Assembly: GCA_963931865.1 (NCBI GenBank)
Contig: OZ007507.1
Location: 17,543,086-17,607,085, forward strand
Length of the DNA: 64,000 nucleotides
Reading direction: 5' to 3'
Origin: Axinella damicornis
Taxonomy: Eukaryota > Porifera > Demospongiae > Axinellida > Axinellidae
Under the pieces are notes generated by a model. That model was not told the origin of the DNA and searched no databases. It saw nothing but the letters and a program-made list of their open reading frames with translations. Below are positions 1 through 12,300 of this stretch, piece by piece; the first letter of the stretch is position 1; every line of letters begins with the position of its first letter. A program made the translations under genes and the position numbers.

Positions 1-632
1 TGGGTTGAAAAAAAATCCGTTTGTCGGAAACCATGCAAATAAGTGGGTTTCACAACATCGATCTCAGTGAGCAAATAAGTGGGTCACAGTCTCACAACGT
101 CGATCTCAGTGAGCAGTGAGAGCTAGTGGGCAGTTCTGTAAATGCTGTAGCAGAGCGTACGTATGGAGCCGGCAAAGCCAGTTCCTGCATGGCTGCAACT
201 ACTATAGAGCTTATAGTCTTCAAGTCACTCAGTACTCACAATTAATAGGCTAGTCGCGGCCACTTGACCGTTGTAATGCGATTATGTGAGTATTGCCGCG
301 GTAGAGGACACACTAACTAGCTAAGCATAGCTACATGTATATAGCTGGCTATGCTGGCCTGATGCGCTCCTGCTACACTCCACTTGTATAGCTCTGTGAA
401 AGCAGGTCCCCCTGGAAGATCAGCAGCCACATGCTGAAGGGGCTACCCTGTCCTATAAAATGAAGTTTCATCATCATCATCAGCAGCAGCAGCAGCAGCA
501 TGTGTAGAGGTGTTCAAAATCTCAATACTTGCTTTTCAATTTGATGGAAGTTAATGCTTGTTTTGTTTTCTTGTTTTGGGCATGGATAACACATGCACAC
601 GTTTGAGGGCTCGCTCTGCGTGCACATTTCCA
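1..632. other. Upstream flank without a recognised gene
   Basis: No coding exon was recognised here. A CAT/CAG trinucleotide microsatellite lies at about 471-500. The sequence from about 590 onward begins to resemble the region upstream of the second gene copy near 20.7 kb. Confidence 0.5.
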
Positions 633-740
633 GATCCCATGCCCATGCAGATCCCGAGTTGAAATCTGAGAACGGGCCCCCTGGGCTAGAGTACTAAGAC
701 CGGTACCGATCAGCCCCGCCTGTGGCATGTGTTATAAATA
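633..740 (+). promoter_or_regulatory. Promoter region of IGR1 with TATA box
   Basis: A TATA box, TATAAATA, lies at 733-740, 77 bases before the ATG at 817. The preceding 100 bases align with 20715-20810 upstream of the second copy; shared blocks include CAGCCCCGCCT and a TTTCCRGATCCCA block. The promoter was therefore duplicated with the gene. The transcription start (around 765) is inferred from the TATA position. Confidence 0.55.
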
Positions 741-816
741 GTAGCGAGTTTAGTGTACTGACGTTGTTGAGGAGAGAACTGCAGCTGCATATGCGCATTT
801 GACAGTGATTTTGGTT

Positions 817-931
817 ATGCGGAACGCCATGGGACCCAAGACTCTACGACTGCATTGTGCTGCAATCAAGACCCTGCAGCTGCTCTTCGCTGTTTTACTT
901 CTATCAACAGTGACGAGTGCTCAGGAGCCTG
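817..931 (+). CDS. IGR1 exon 1: signal peptide
   Basis: The ATG at 817 opens a 38-codon exon with a basic N-terminus and a hydrophobic core (LLFAVLLLSTVTSA), a good cleavable signal peptide. The exon ends in phase 1 at a G|GTAAGT donor. A second in-frame ATG at 829 would also work. The exon has a recognisable but frameshifted homologue at 20916-21069. Confidence 0.8.
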
Positions 932-3315
932 GTAAGTAACAGCTCAGCAAATATAACATGCACTCAGATACATTTCCCTGTAGTTTTGCAGATGTGCGGA
1001 TTGAGCATAGATAGTAGAGTACTATACACTGAGCAGTTTTGAGACTGCTGCTGACAAGTACTCTTTATACTTGAAGTATAAAGAGTACTTGTCAGCAGCA
1101 GTCTCAAAGCTTCCTTTCTCACAGTTGCAGTCCTCACTCCCCTGCACTACACTGCCTACCTGGGAGAGCCAGCTGTGAGGTTTCACTGCTCTGCAGACAA
1201 TGCTTCTGACATCAGTTGGCGCATCGATGGTCGCTCCATTGGCAGTAATATTGCACACCTGAATGCTAGGGGGATTACTACTGAAGGACATGGCAGCCAA
1301 TTCGAAACAAACTTGACCATCTCATCTGTACTTGGTAACAACAACAACACTCGCATACTGTGTGTAGCCAGCCACCTTGTTGAATTTCGTTATATTGCAA
1401 CTGATGAGGCTGTTTTCCAAGTGCAAGGTCAGTTGACCAATGTATTATGTGTATCTTCTGAGCCATGCACCTCTATCGTGCCTTATCCTGCAGGTACACT
1501 GGACGAGTGTCGTAGCCTGAATATCACCTCACTTGGTACCTACCACCAGAGGCTTACGTGGGATCCTCCACCAACCCTCAACATAACTGCAGTGGAGCCG
1601 GATATATCTGGTTATGTTGTGTGTGACAATATCACAACCCAGTGTACACATATTGACACGAGGGAGGCTGGTGGTGATTCTCACAACTTGCTGCAGTACA
1701 GATTTCCGACTCTGAGAGCCCACATCAGCTTCACGGTCACAGCAGTCAATATTGTGGGAGATGGCGAGAATACCAATGTGGTGTACGAACCTTGTAGAAA
1801 TGCAGGTGGAGGTAAGTCTGTCCCCTCTATGCTCCTTATGCCCAACCCCAAACTCCAGTAACTGACCATAGCATTGAAGAAAATAATTGCCTCTGACATA
1901 AATTATCGATCCCTAAGCATGCGACCCCCCACAATCACTGTATCGATTTTAGTCGGCCAAAACTGAAATGATACTTCCCTTACCGAAATACTAAACCACT
2001 AATAACTTGCATACAGATCTTTATAATGGTCAGACTGTTACTGATTGCACTGCATGTGCACTAACTGACAGCCGAACAATTTATTCCATTTAACATGGTG
2101 AGATGGTATATTTACAAGACTCTCAGATGGGTACTGCAAGTGACAAAAGTTGGACATGGAGGCCTGGGAACGAGGCTGACCTGCTCTCCATGAAGATCTT
2201 TTAGTCTGCTTGTGTACATGATCAGTATGTTGTTACCTGTATACCAGTAACTGAATTACTGTGTGAGCTCATGAGCTCAAGCTGTGAGATCACCACCACA
2301 TCTCTGATCTGTATCTCCCATTTCCCAGCAGTGCCAGCACCTGAGAGGTTTGCTGCTGAAGACCTGTCTGCTGTGGTCTCCTTTGACTCTGAGGGGACAC
2401 CCTCTCTGTCCTTGACAGTGATGGTAGGCAGCCCACAAGCCAACCTCTTTGTAGCTGATAGCTGCAGTGGGTAAAGTGAATATCATTACACTCTGGTGTC
2501 AAGTAACTTGCTCGATAAGTGCTACTTAGCCTCGTTCCCAGGCTCCATGCCGTCTCGGGCCTGGGAACGAGCTACTACACTCCAGGTGATGAAAACATCC
2601 ATCTTGAGCATGCATGTAGTCCAGACATTATTCAAGATTAACCTCATTCCCAGGCCTTCTCACACCAGCGTTTGTTAAACGTTGGGGTGAGAAGGCCTGG
2701 GAATGAGGCTAGTTTAGATAGTGTACGTGGTAACAAAAGACGTGGTGTGTGCACGTGCCCATGTTTATCCTTTCATACGTTATGCGTATCAAAAGGTCTC
2801 AGTGGCAAAACTGCAAATAGCAAAGGATCGAAGATACTTGGTACCTATTTTACACCACATTATTTATGTTGACATGCTTCTTATCTGCCCACAGTCTCAG
2901 AGAAGATGTTTCGATGTGTATGTGGTTCACTTGGAATCAGTGGAGCTGGAGGCAGGCAGTGGGGTGTCAGGATTGCACGAGTTGATCGAAAGTGAACCAA
3001 TTATTCCAAGTGTTGATGATTCTGGAGATGGAATAGCAAGATTGACTCTCAATGTGACCACTAACTCTACTCTGGGTACCAACATGTTCTACCGTGCTAC
3101 ACTCATCACCACCATGGACACGATGGAGGCTGGAAGCATTCGGCTATGTAAGTGCATCCCATGTGTACCTTGGTACAACTCGTGTAACTGACTTTGAAAA
3201 CGCAGTGGTTCTGACCTTCAATGCGGTCATCTTATCTGGCAAAACATATGGTAGTTCTTTTGTGCTACACAGTTCAGAAGCTGAAATCAGTATAATTGTG
3301 AATGTGCAGGTGTGT

Positions 3316-3346
<31 letters not shown>

Positions 3347-6300
3347 GGGGGGAGGGGGGGGGGGGGGGTTCAAGGGATTCGATTGAACCCCCTCTAAACT
3401 AGAGGTGCTCAGCAGAGCACGTACCCCGTGCGCAACTTTGACTTGACAGCTATAGGCCTATTCATACAGCCGCTGCATGCACGATGAGCTAGCTCATGGA
3501 TAATACAGCGATGTCAGCATGCAGAATGAGATACCGTAAGTTGTGGCAGTAATGTTAGAAATTGGGTGTGGTCAAATTGTATAAATTAGAAGCACGACTT
3601 TCACGCAGCTTTTCTCAGCCTCTCGAGTAGATCTCTGGTCTGTGAGTTATGTAGACGCTAGTATTTTCTGAATTCTGACACTTCTATCCTGAAATAAGCC
3701 TTCAATAAGGCCTTCACTGCTCAAACAGCGCTTGGACTGCGGACAGACGGACAGACACAAACCGATCACTCTACCCCCTGCTGCGCATGCGCACGGGGTA
3801 ATGAACTCACCAGTAGCTATCATGTGACTACTATGGCAAGTTGCTGCAAGTTATGGAAGGATCAAAAGTAAGCCAGCATTTGTTGTGCACAGAAGCAGTG
3901 TCAGCGCTGTGCAAAGCATTGCTATGAGAGCCCTGGCTGATGACAGGGAATGATGGCCCAAACATTTCCCGCACTTCACGTGTTTCTCAACTGTTGCACA
4001 CTCTCACTACTATGGACTACAAATCTCAGACTGCAGCTTTATGCTACTTCGTGCCTCCTGTTGAGACCGAACTCCCCCTCTGCATCATGGCTGGCTACGG
4101 GCCTGCTAGTCCCTGGCCTGGATTCTGCTAGCCATCAAAGATCAGCTAACTTCAATGCTGCAGCTGTTGACAGTATATAGACAACAAATCCCAGACTGAA
4201 GCTGTTTACTTGTAATTGTCACTGTGATTATCATACAGTATCAACAACATGCAATAGAGTATCTGCAACCATAGATAATATAGCTGCTGAAAAGCTAGGT
4301 TATGGCAGCAGAATTATTAATGTTGATCTGGTATACCAATGGAATTCCAATTTGGTGTCAATCTGTAGTTTATAGATCACTCAACATGTTGTGTTACTGT
4401 CCTGAGGTCCAGCCCACAAATATTTCTTTGGTTGTGTTGGAATCCACACAATTTCCAAAACAAGAAAACATAACCAAGCATTAGGGGCTTTTGCCATTGC
4501 TTGTTTACACAAATCAATATATTCCCTTGAGGCCATGTTTTCAATGGTTTATTGCCGCAGAACATTTTAGCCACCTCTAGCTATCCTGCAAACACTCCAG
4601 GGAGTGTTCCCTTTTTAACATTGTTTTTTCCACTTCCAAAGTAGTTTTTGATAACACAAGTATGGTTGTCTGCTGTATCTCATGTAGGAAAAGTATGTTA
4701 CTCTCTCTGTCTTTCACACACACTCCACTCAGCCACCTATGACGTTCAAGATGCTGTGATACAAGGTGGTGCAGGAAACATATCCATCCAGTGTGTGTTT
4801 GGTTCTGGGAGTCAGGCGAGAGGGTGTCACGTGAAGATCAGAAACACCGCCATTCAAACAAACATAACAAGAAGTGGCAATCAAACTGAAGAGGAGATTG
4901 TGACAGGACTGGCCCCCGGCAGCTATAAAATCCAAATCTTTGACTGGGAGGAAGATGGTTCAATTGCTACCACATCATCCCATCAGGACCATGTTCAGGT
5001 CACTGGGATGGTGGACTCCTCCACCCCAACCTCTGTTACAACAACAGCAGGTAGGAGAGTCTGGAGATGTGTAGTCCCAATAACTACCATAGCAACCATG
5101 AGGCAGATAATAGACCAGCTGTCTGAGTAATCTCCATAGCAACCGTATGCTTGTGAACTGCTAATGTCCTGGTACTCCAGGCATGCAGTACTTACTCTCA
5201 AAGTGTGTGAACATCTTTTAATAAGCATACCACAGTTTGGATGGATCATTGAATTAACAGCTGCTTCAAGCACCTCTGCCCTGATCCCTCTTAGTCCAGT
5301 TCAGTACTCCTACAGTCTCCAACCCCAACGTGCTTCTTGTACTGTGAGTGACAAAAGCTTGAAGTGCCTATCTTTATGTACTCTGTTTCTAGCAACTTTA
5401 ATAGCGTGGGGCAGTACTATAGCCGTGGAAAACATGGAACCAGTTCTGATTTAGAAACTATGACCTATACCTGACCTAGTCCAGCTAGCAGGGCTAAGAA
5501 TCCTGGGTTAATTCCTGGTCCCTCCCACAAATCCTCCCAATGCAGGCCCGTAACCAGGATTTTGTGAGGGGGGTTACATTTTGGGACAAATTGTCAATGT
5601 TTCATCCAGAGATTTCGGTAAGGGGCCGCGCAAAGCGCGGCCATAGCTAGGGGGGTCTGGGGGCATGCCCCCCCTGGGAAAATTTTGAAAAAATTGACTG
5701 TCTGAGGTGCATTCTGGCGCATTCTCTGCCCAGTGTATCCAACATTCATTACTACATAGCTATCCGAGTGAAAATTACACAAAATTGTACACAACATGGC
5801 CTTTAAAATGGGCTAAAAAAGTAAACTAGCTGCTTCCATTCTACGGGGGTGTTCTTGCATTGCATCGTGCACGTACGTGCATGGACGTGGGTGGCCGGCT
5901 AGTGGCCTCGTTCCCATGCGTATGCAGCGCGTATGGCCGCTGGGGGACGCATGCGCATATGCCTAGTCTGGGGACAAGACAGCTGTGCAACGTCGCCGGC
6001 GCGGCTGGCCGGCCGGCTACATGTAGCCTCGTACCCAGGCTATAGCAGGCTACATGTACAATGCGAGACGAAACCCAAGGTCGCTACAGTACTATAGTCG
6101 AGTAGACGTACCGTTGACGGTAACACCGCAATGGCTACGTGAAGGCGATGACCTTCAGGAAAGGTGCGTTCTTGGCTCGAGGGGGGTTCGTCCGCACCCC
6201 CCTGGTTACGGCCCTGCAATGGGAAGTATGACAGGACTATACCTTATAAGTATCACAATGGTGGCAGAATTCTACAGTCAGCGCCATATGTGGCTAGGCT

Positions 6301-9300
6301 GTGCGTGCTTCTCAGCACACCCACATGCTGGCTGTGTACCAAGAGCAACAATCAGTCTATCTTGGTACCTGGAATGTTATCTAGACCAGGATGTATACAC
6401 AGGGCATTGCCTTATCATCCTCTGGCCTAATCAGTGCAGACTGGGTGTCCAAATCCTGGACCTTGTTTACGGGTAGATTGCAAGTTCGACTTTGTGTGAA
6501 GTAATTCCTGCATGGTCTGGTGCCTGAGCTCGAGCCAGGACAATGCTTGTAGAGGTCAGGCCAAGAGTAATTTGAACTCAAAAGCGGACACTCACTGTTA
6601 ACATCTATGTGAAGTGAAGACCTGAGTAGGAGAGGAGTATTACAAAGTTGAAGTAGTCCTTTGTGCTGGCCCATACTATAACTGTTTCTGCTATTTCCTT
6701 GCACTTTAGTCCTGGAATAAATAGACAATAGCAAAGCAACTATGAATAATGTGGGTATAATCTTCCAGGAATAACGTGGGTAGCTCCTATGAATACTATA
6801 AACGTGCACACTCTTCATAGTTTTTTTGTCACCAAAAAGAAAGCCGTGTGATCCGACCTGGACTTGGAAGACCGTGTTGAAATAGGCACAAACAGTATAG
6901 AAAGGGCCACAGATGACCGTTCCGAAGTTATACGACGCTGTATTCCAAAGAGGGGAGTCAAGATGGCGGTTATTCGCACTCAAGAGTCGTTCTTTCGAGG
7001 ACTGCACAACCTAGCCACAAAACGCTTATGTCCCGCCCTAGAGCTTCCTATGGCGTGTCTCCCAACAGTAGAATCGAGTTGCTGGCGGTCTTTGCACTGG
7101 AGATTTTTGGTGAATGGTTTGCTGGAATCAATTTAACCAGCGTACGACGGCTGCAGTGCGAGCTGCTTTAATGATGTTTGGTCTGCATGTTGACTACCCT
7201 CCCTGCTTTGTGTCCAGTAAGTTTGATTTCGCTAGCTTACTTTCTGTGCGAGAAGACAGGGTTGAAGAAATTGTCTGGCCACGCCCACCGCGCGACGATC
7301 CCGTAACCTTAAGTGTCTAAGACTTGTCGCACACATAATATGTACTTCTTGGTGTACAGTCATCCCAATACTAGTCGGCCATAGCCTAGTTCTAATGCTC
7401 ATGTAGCGTACATACTATTTGACAATAATGTAACATTTAAATGCCTCCACACACTTAGCGGACATTTGTCTTGATGATAACTGCTGGTGTCTACGGCTAG
7501 TATTGCAAGAGAGTGGCAGTGAGAATGCATACTGCTGTACTCCAGCTGGTCTCCTTCCAGCTGCATGACTAGAAGCTTTCATCAGACTGTCCAAAATGCA
7601 CCAGAGGGAGGAAGCCATCCCATGCTCCATGCTGCATGCACAGTACACGTTTCCATAAATGGATATTGTCCTAGAATGGTGATTGGCACTAGTCCGACCT
7701 GAAGGGACTGTACAAAGTTCATGAGAGGGACGAAGCCATCAGACTGTCCAAAGAGCAAGAGGGAGGAAGCCATCCTGTGCTGCACACATGTTTCCTTATA
7801 TGGATATTGTCCTGGAATGGCGATCGTCACTGGTCTGTAGTGGCTACAGTTTATGGGGAAGATGTCCATTAGTTCAACCAACAGTTGGAATCTATAATTG
7901 TTTACTGAAGTTTGAATTCATAAACATGTCCATCCGTGCGTAATATCACTACTTTCATCAGCGCACTTAGTGAGTGATGTAATTGGCAGTTTGGAACAAA
8001 TGCATTTTATGTAGAACAACAGTAAACAGCCAAATAAATTGTTGTTGACATTTGGATTTGTAAACAGCTCCATGCGTCATCAGTGACTCAACACAACCTT
8101 CCTCAGCATGCACTCTCGCAGATTTCAGTTTGTGATTTTTTGATAAACAAAATTGCAATTTAGTTAAGAAGCTAATAAACAAGCTACGTATAATATATTT
8201 AAAGCAGTTTACTAATAATCCGTTCTGATGACTAAACCAAAATGTTAATCTCAAACTTGGTACTTAGATTATGTCCCTGATTACAGAACATCATTCCCAG
8301 GCTTGAGCCTCACTGTGATCACAACTCTTAACTGTTCCCAAGTGTTACGAGTACCTACTATGATTTCCTAGTGTCATGAATATGTTCTACTGATTCCTAA
8401 TGTTTCGTTTCAACAGCTCCAGGTACACCATCTGTTGGTGCAGGTCAGACGCAGCCAACATCACTGTCGGTTGAGTACATAGCAGCCATCGGAGGTGGAG
8501 GTAAGTTACCATCCTATTGAGGAGGGTATAGAACAGAAAAATGGACCTACCCCTTCACTGGTGTAGTGACACGCCTGTCCCTTCACGTTTTTATATTTAC
8601 ATGGCTTATAATTGTGGCGAGCCTGAGTGAGCCCCACACTAGCGTGGGTTCATGCTCATTGCTCTGTCACATTCTGATGTCAGTCATGTGCATGCAATGC
8701 AACTGTTCCGTGTCCTGCATGTGCACGCACTCTTCGCTCAGGCTCGCCCCCCAACGTCCAGCATTTCCACTAGTTACTTTCAAGAAGACCTAATAGTAGA
8801 TGCACGAACAATTGATTTCAGCAGATTTTAGCCATGTACTGAGAGGCTATATCTCTCAACTGCTTGAGAATTCTTACCAGTGAAAGGATTAATTCAACCA
8901 ATGAGAGTGTATATTGTACTGCCTATGCACCTAATCCCTCGCCTACAGGTTTGGGGATTCTTGTGCTGCTGGTTCTAGTGATAGTGATGTTCCTAGTCGT
9001 GTGCACATACCGGAGACGGCAGCCAGCGTCAAAGGAGTTAGAAAAGGACTTTGAGGAGCCCATCTATGAACTTCCTCAAAAGCCACCACCTATACCTATT
9101 GAGAGGCTGGACTCCAAGGCGTAAGTTGTCAGTCAAATAGACAGCCTCTGATTGGGTAAACAAAGAAAATGTTACCCAATTAGAAGACTGAACTTATCCC
9201 CTAGAATGGAGCGTAAATTTGTCGTGTTACGTGCAAGCTCATTTTTCCTTCACCTTCTCCTCCTCCCTCACTTCCTCCTCCTCCCTTACCCTCTTCTCCT

Positions 9301-12300
9301 CCTCTCCTCCTCCCTCACTTCCTCCTCCTCTCCCTCCTCCTCCCTTACCCTCTTCTCCTCCTCTCCTCCCTCACTTCCTCCTCCTCTCCTCCTCCTCCCT
9401 TACCCTCTTCTCCTCCTCCTCCTCCTCTTCTCTTCTTGCCTCCTCCCTCCTCCCCCCACCTTCTCCTCTTCCTCCTCCTGCTCACCTTCTCCTCTTTCTC
9501 TCCTCTTCCCTTACCTTCTCCTCCACTTCCTCCTCGATCCTCTTCCTCCTCCTCCTTCTTCCTCTTCTCTCCTACTACTCCCCCCCCCCCCCCCCCCCCC
9601 CCCCCCCAGACCACTGCTCGACAGTCCCACCGTTCCCCTCTATGACTTACCGTCCCTCCCCATTACACCTACTTCTCCAACATTCTCAGTGGCTGAAAGA
9701 GGCAGTGGACTGTCCCAACCACAAAGCCCAGATGCAATTGTAAGTCAGATGGTTCCATTTAAGCTAGAGTCAGAAGTTTTATTTGTTGAGTTACCCATAA
9801 TGACAACATGAACTGCCGCAAGTTGTGAGTATAAAGCCTCAACTGCACACTGAACATTTGCTATCAACTTGTGAGTGTAAAGGGTTAATACGGTATCATG
9901 TGCATGGAGCTTATTGGGACAAGCCTGAGCAGCACCTGGACAGTAGGACTGACACTGACAGTGGCTATAGACCACACTCAGCTGTTGAGGTATAGTGAAC
10001 TCAAGGTGTACCACTACACTGAGACCTATATACCTAACTAGGTGAACTGGATATGGTAGGATTGCTCCCACCATGGCAGCAGTATGACTGACATTGACAG
10101 TTACAAGCCCCAACTACCACCAAACAGCTGTCTGTGGTTGTACCCATGGTACCGGTATCCACTTGTTTGAATGTTCATGGCATCCACATCAAAAGCACAG
10201 GACGTGGGCAGATGTCTCCAACTGTGTTAGAAGTCTAAACTGAGCATGTGTGTGGTGGGGAATGGCAGTGGAACTGTAGATTAGCATCTAAACTGTCGTC
10301 CGCTGGATGGAAGTCCTGGCTCTGTTGGTAGCCACAAACCCTTTTGTCATCTCATGCTTGAACCACTACAAGCTACTAACGGGACAAACAGCCTCCCTTT
10401 GACCCCATCCCCAGACCGGAATGGGTAGAACTGGAATGGGACAAGAAGCCAAGCTGGGAATGGGGCTAAGCAGAACTGATCCACTGAGAATGCTAAAGCC
10501 CAGAAAGGGGCATTGCAGCATGGCTATATTATGGGTTAGTTGTGTCCATGGGTTAGCTGCAAATGCTGTACGGTAAGTTGCTTTCTTCACCTCACTATTG
10601 GATACAGTCAATACCCAGTGCCTGACTATAGGATAGTGGTATTCAAAAACATAGCTACTCTTCACTCATGCCAGTCCCAATGTGCCGTAGTCATGCGCTA
10701 TTAGGCGCAGCTCACTTATAGGCGCACATCCACTGTTAGGCACAGGTTCAAATCTCGTCCCAGGTAGCGCTGCAGTCTTCTTCCAGAAACTCTGCCATTT
10801 TCGATCCTACAGAGTGGAAAAAGCTATAATTCGAATTGAAGTTCATTTCCTATTCGAGGAATGTCATTCGTTATTAGGTGCATCTCGCTTATAGTCGCAT
10901 ATTTCCTTCCTGTGGAATTATAGGCGCATGCGCCTAATAATACACGACTACAGTAGTTGCGAACATCACAAATGTTAAGCCCTGCATGGCAGATACAGAC
11001 ATCCAGTGCTCACCTCTCTCTTCCTGCACCATCTCCTTCCAGCACATGTACGACACAACGGACCGCAGTGTGCGGGTCGCTGCCGTGAGGAGGCAGTCAG
11101 GTGCCACCTCACCAAGCCAGGCTTCCAGCAGCAGTGCACATGAGGTAGGCATGTGTATGTACCATCGCAACATGTGATGAACCCACAACTGTTAACGGTC
11201 TGACTATACCATCGTGATCGCTACCACGTACTGACCAAACGTACGATCTTGGTGCTGAAACTCACCTTGGTGGTGGATATACAAGTGCTATTGTCTTTCT
11301 GTCGGCTGGCATTGCTCGAGCACTCTCTTCGACTTTCGGTTGCCAGTAGATATCAGAGAACGCGATAGCGTTCTCTCAGAGAACGCGATAGCGTTCTCTA
11401 TTTAGGGATGGCCAAGGAAATTTCGAATTTACCATAGGATACACTAGCAGGAAAACAGCTAAAGAAGCTACAAAGGCCCAAACCAAGCATGCAGACAGAA
11501 TGACACTGCCTAGCAGTTCACAAAAACACTCTTAAACGTACCTGAGAGTACGCGGGAGTCGAGAGACAAGTCGCTGTAAAATTCCGATTTCGTCATCTTC
11601 TTTCTTCTTTCTTCTTCTTCTTCTTCTTCTTCTTTCTCATAGTCAAGCATAGCTCACCAACGGAAGGAGTCCTTGAGCTCATTTAAGCACAGAACAACAC
11701 CGCTTTCTCCGCAGTAGAGTCTTTGAGCCCTTTTGTCTGCGAACTGGCAAGAACAGCAGTTTTGGCTAGCTACCATTCGACGAAATTGTACTGTAGCACG
11801 ACGCCATTTTGAGGCAGCCAGAGGTCACGCTTTCCGCCAATTGCGCATGCGCATTTCACATGCAAGCGCATGTTGTGTTCTTTTTGCTTGTGATAGCTGC
11901 GTTTGAGACACTTACTGAATCCTTGTCAATCCGTCATCTGGTGGCTCACTACGGCTGAGAGGAATTTCTACCAACCTGTTCTTGTCAAGATCTATCGTGG
12001 CTGTGCCATCATGGGGGCGTGGCTTTGTTTTTCATGACGTAGCTACAGTGCAGAACAAGACTTTGTACTTGTACCAATACTGACCAGAACTGTGAGTGAG
12101 GCTGGAGTTATAAGCTATTATATGGAGCCATTGCATGTACGTGACCTATAATTATTATGACTGCCATCAAGCTCTCTGATCTGATGAAGGGTGAATGCCC
12201 ACCACCTCCCAAAGACTTGTAGCTAGCTAGCTGATGACAAGAGCAACATGCGTAGAACAATATTATTAATGGAAGCAACAAAGCCTGCTCAATGCCCAGC

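Noticed and set aside
6963..7136. Small plus-strand frame starting CAAGATGGCGG, like a housekeeping start
   Set aside because: It ends after 58 codons with no recognised domain and lies antisense to another weak frame; it was not strong enough to list as a gene.
9152..9811. Long Ser/Leu/Pro-rich open frames on the plus strand and Gly/Glu-rich ones on the minus strand
   Set aside because: They translate the CT-rich minisatellite upstream of IGR1 exon 9 and are low-complexity artefacts.
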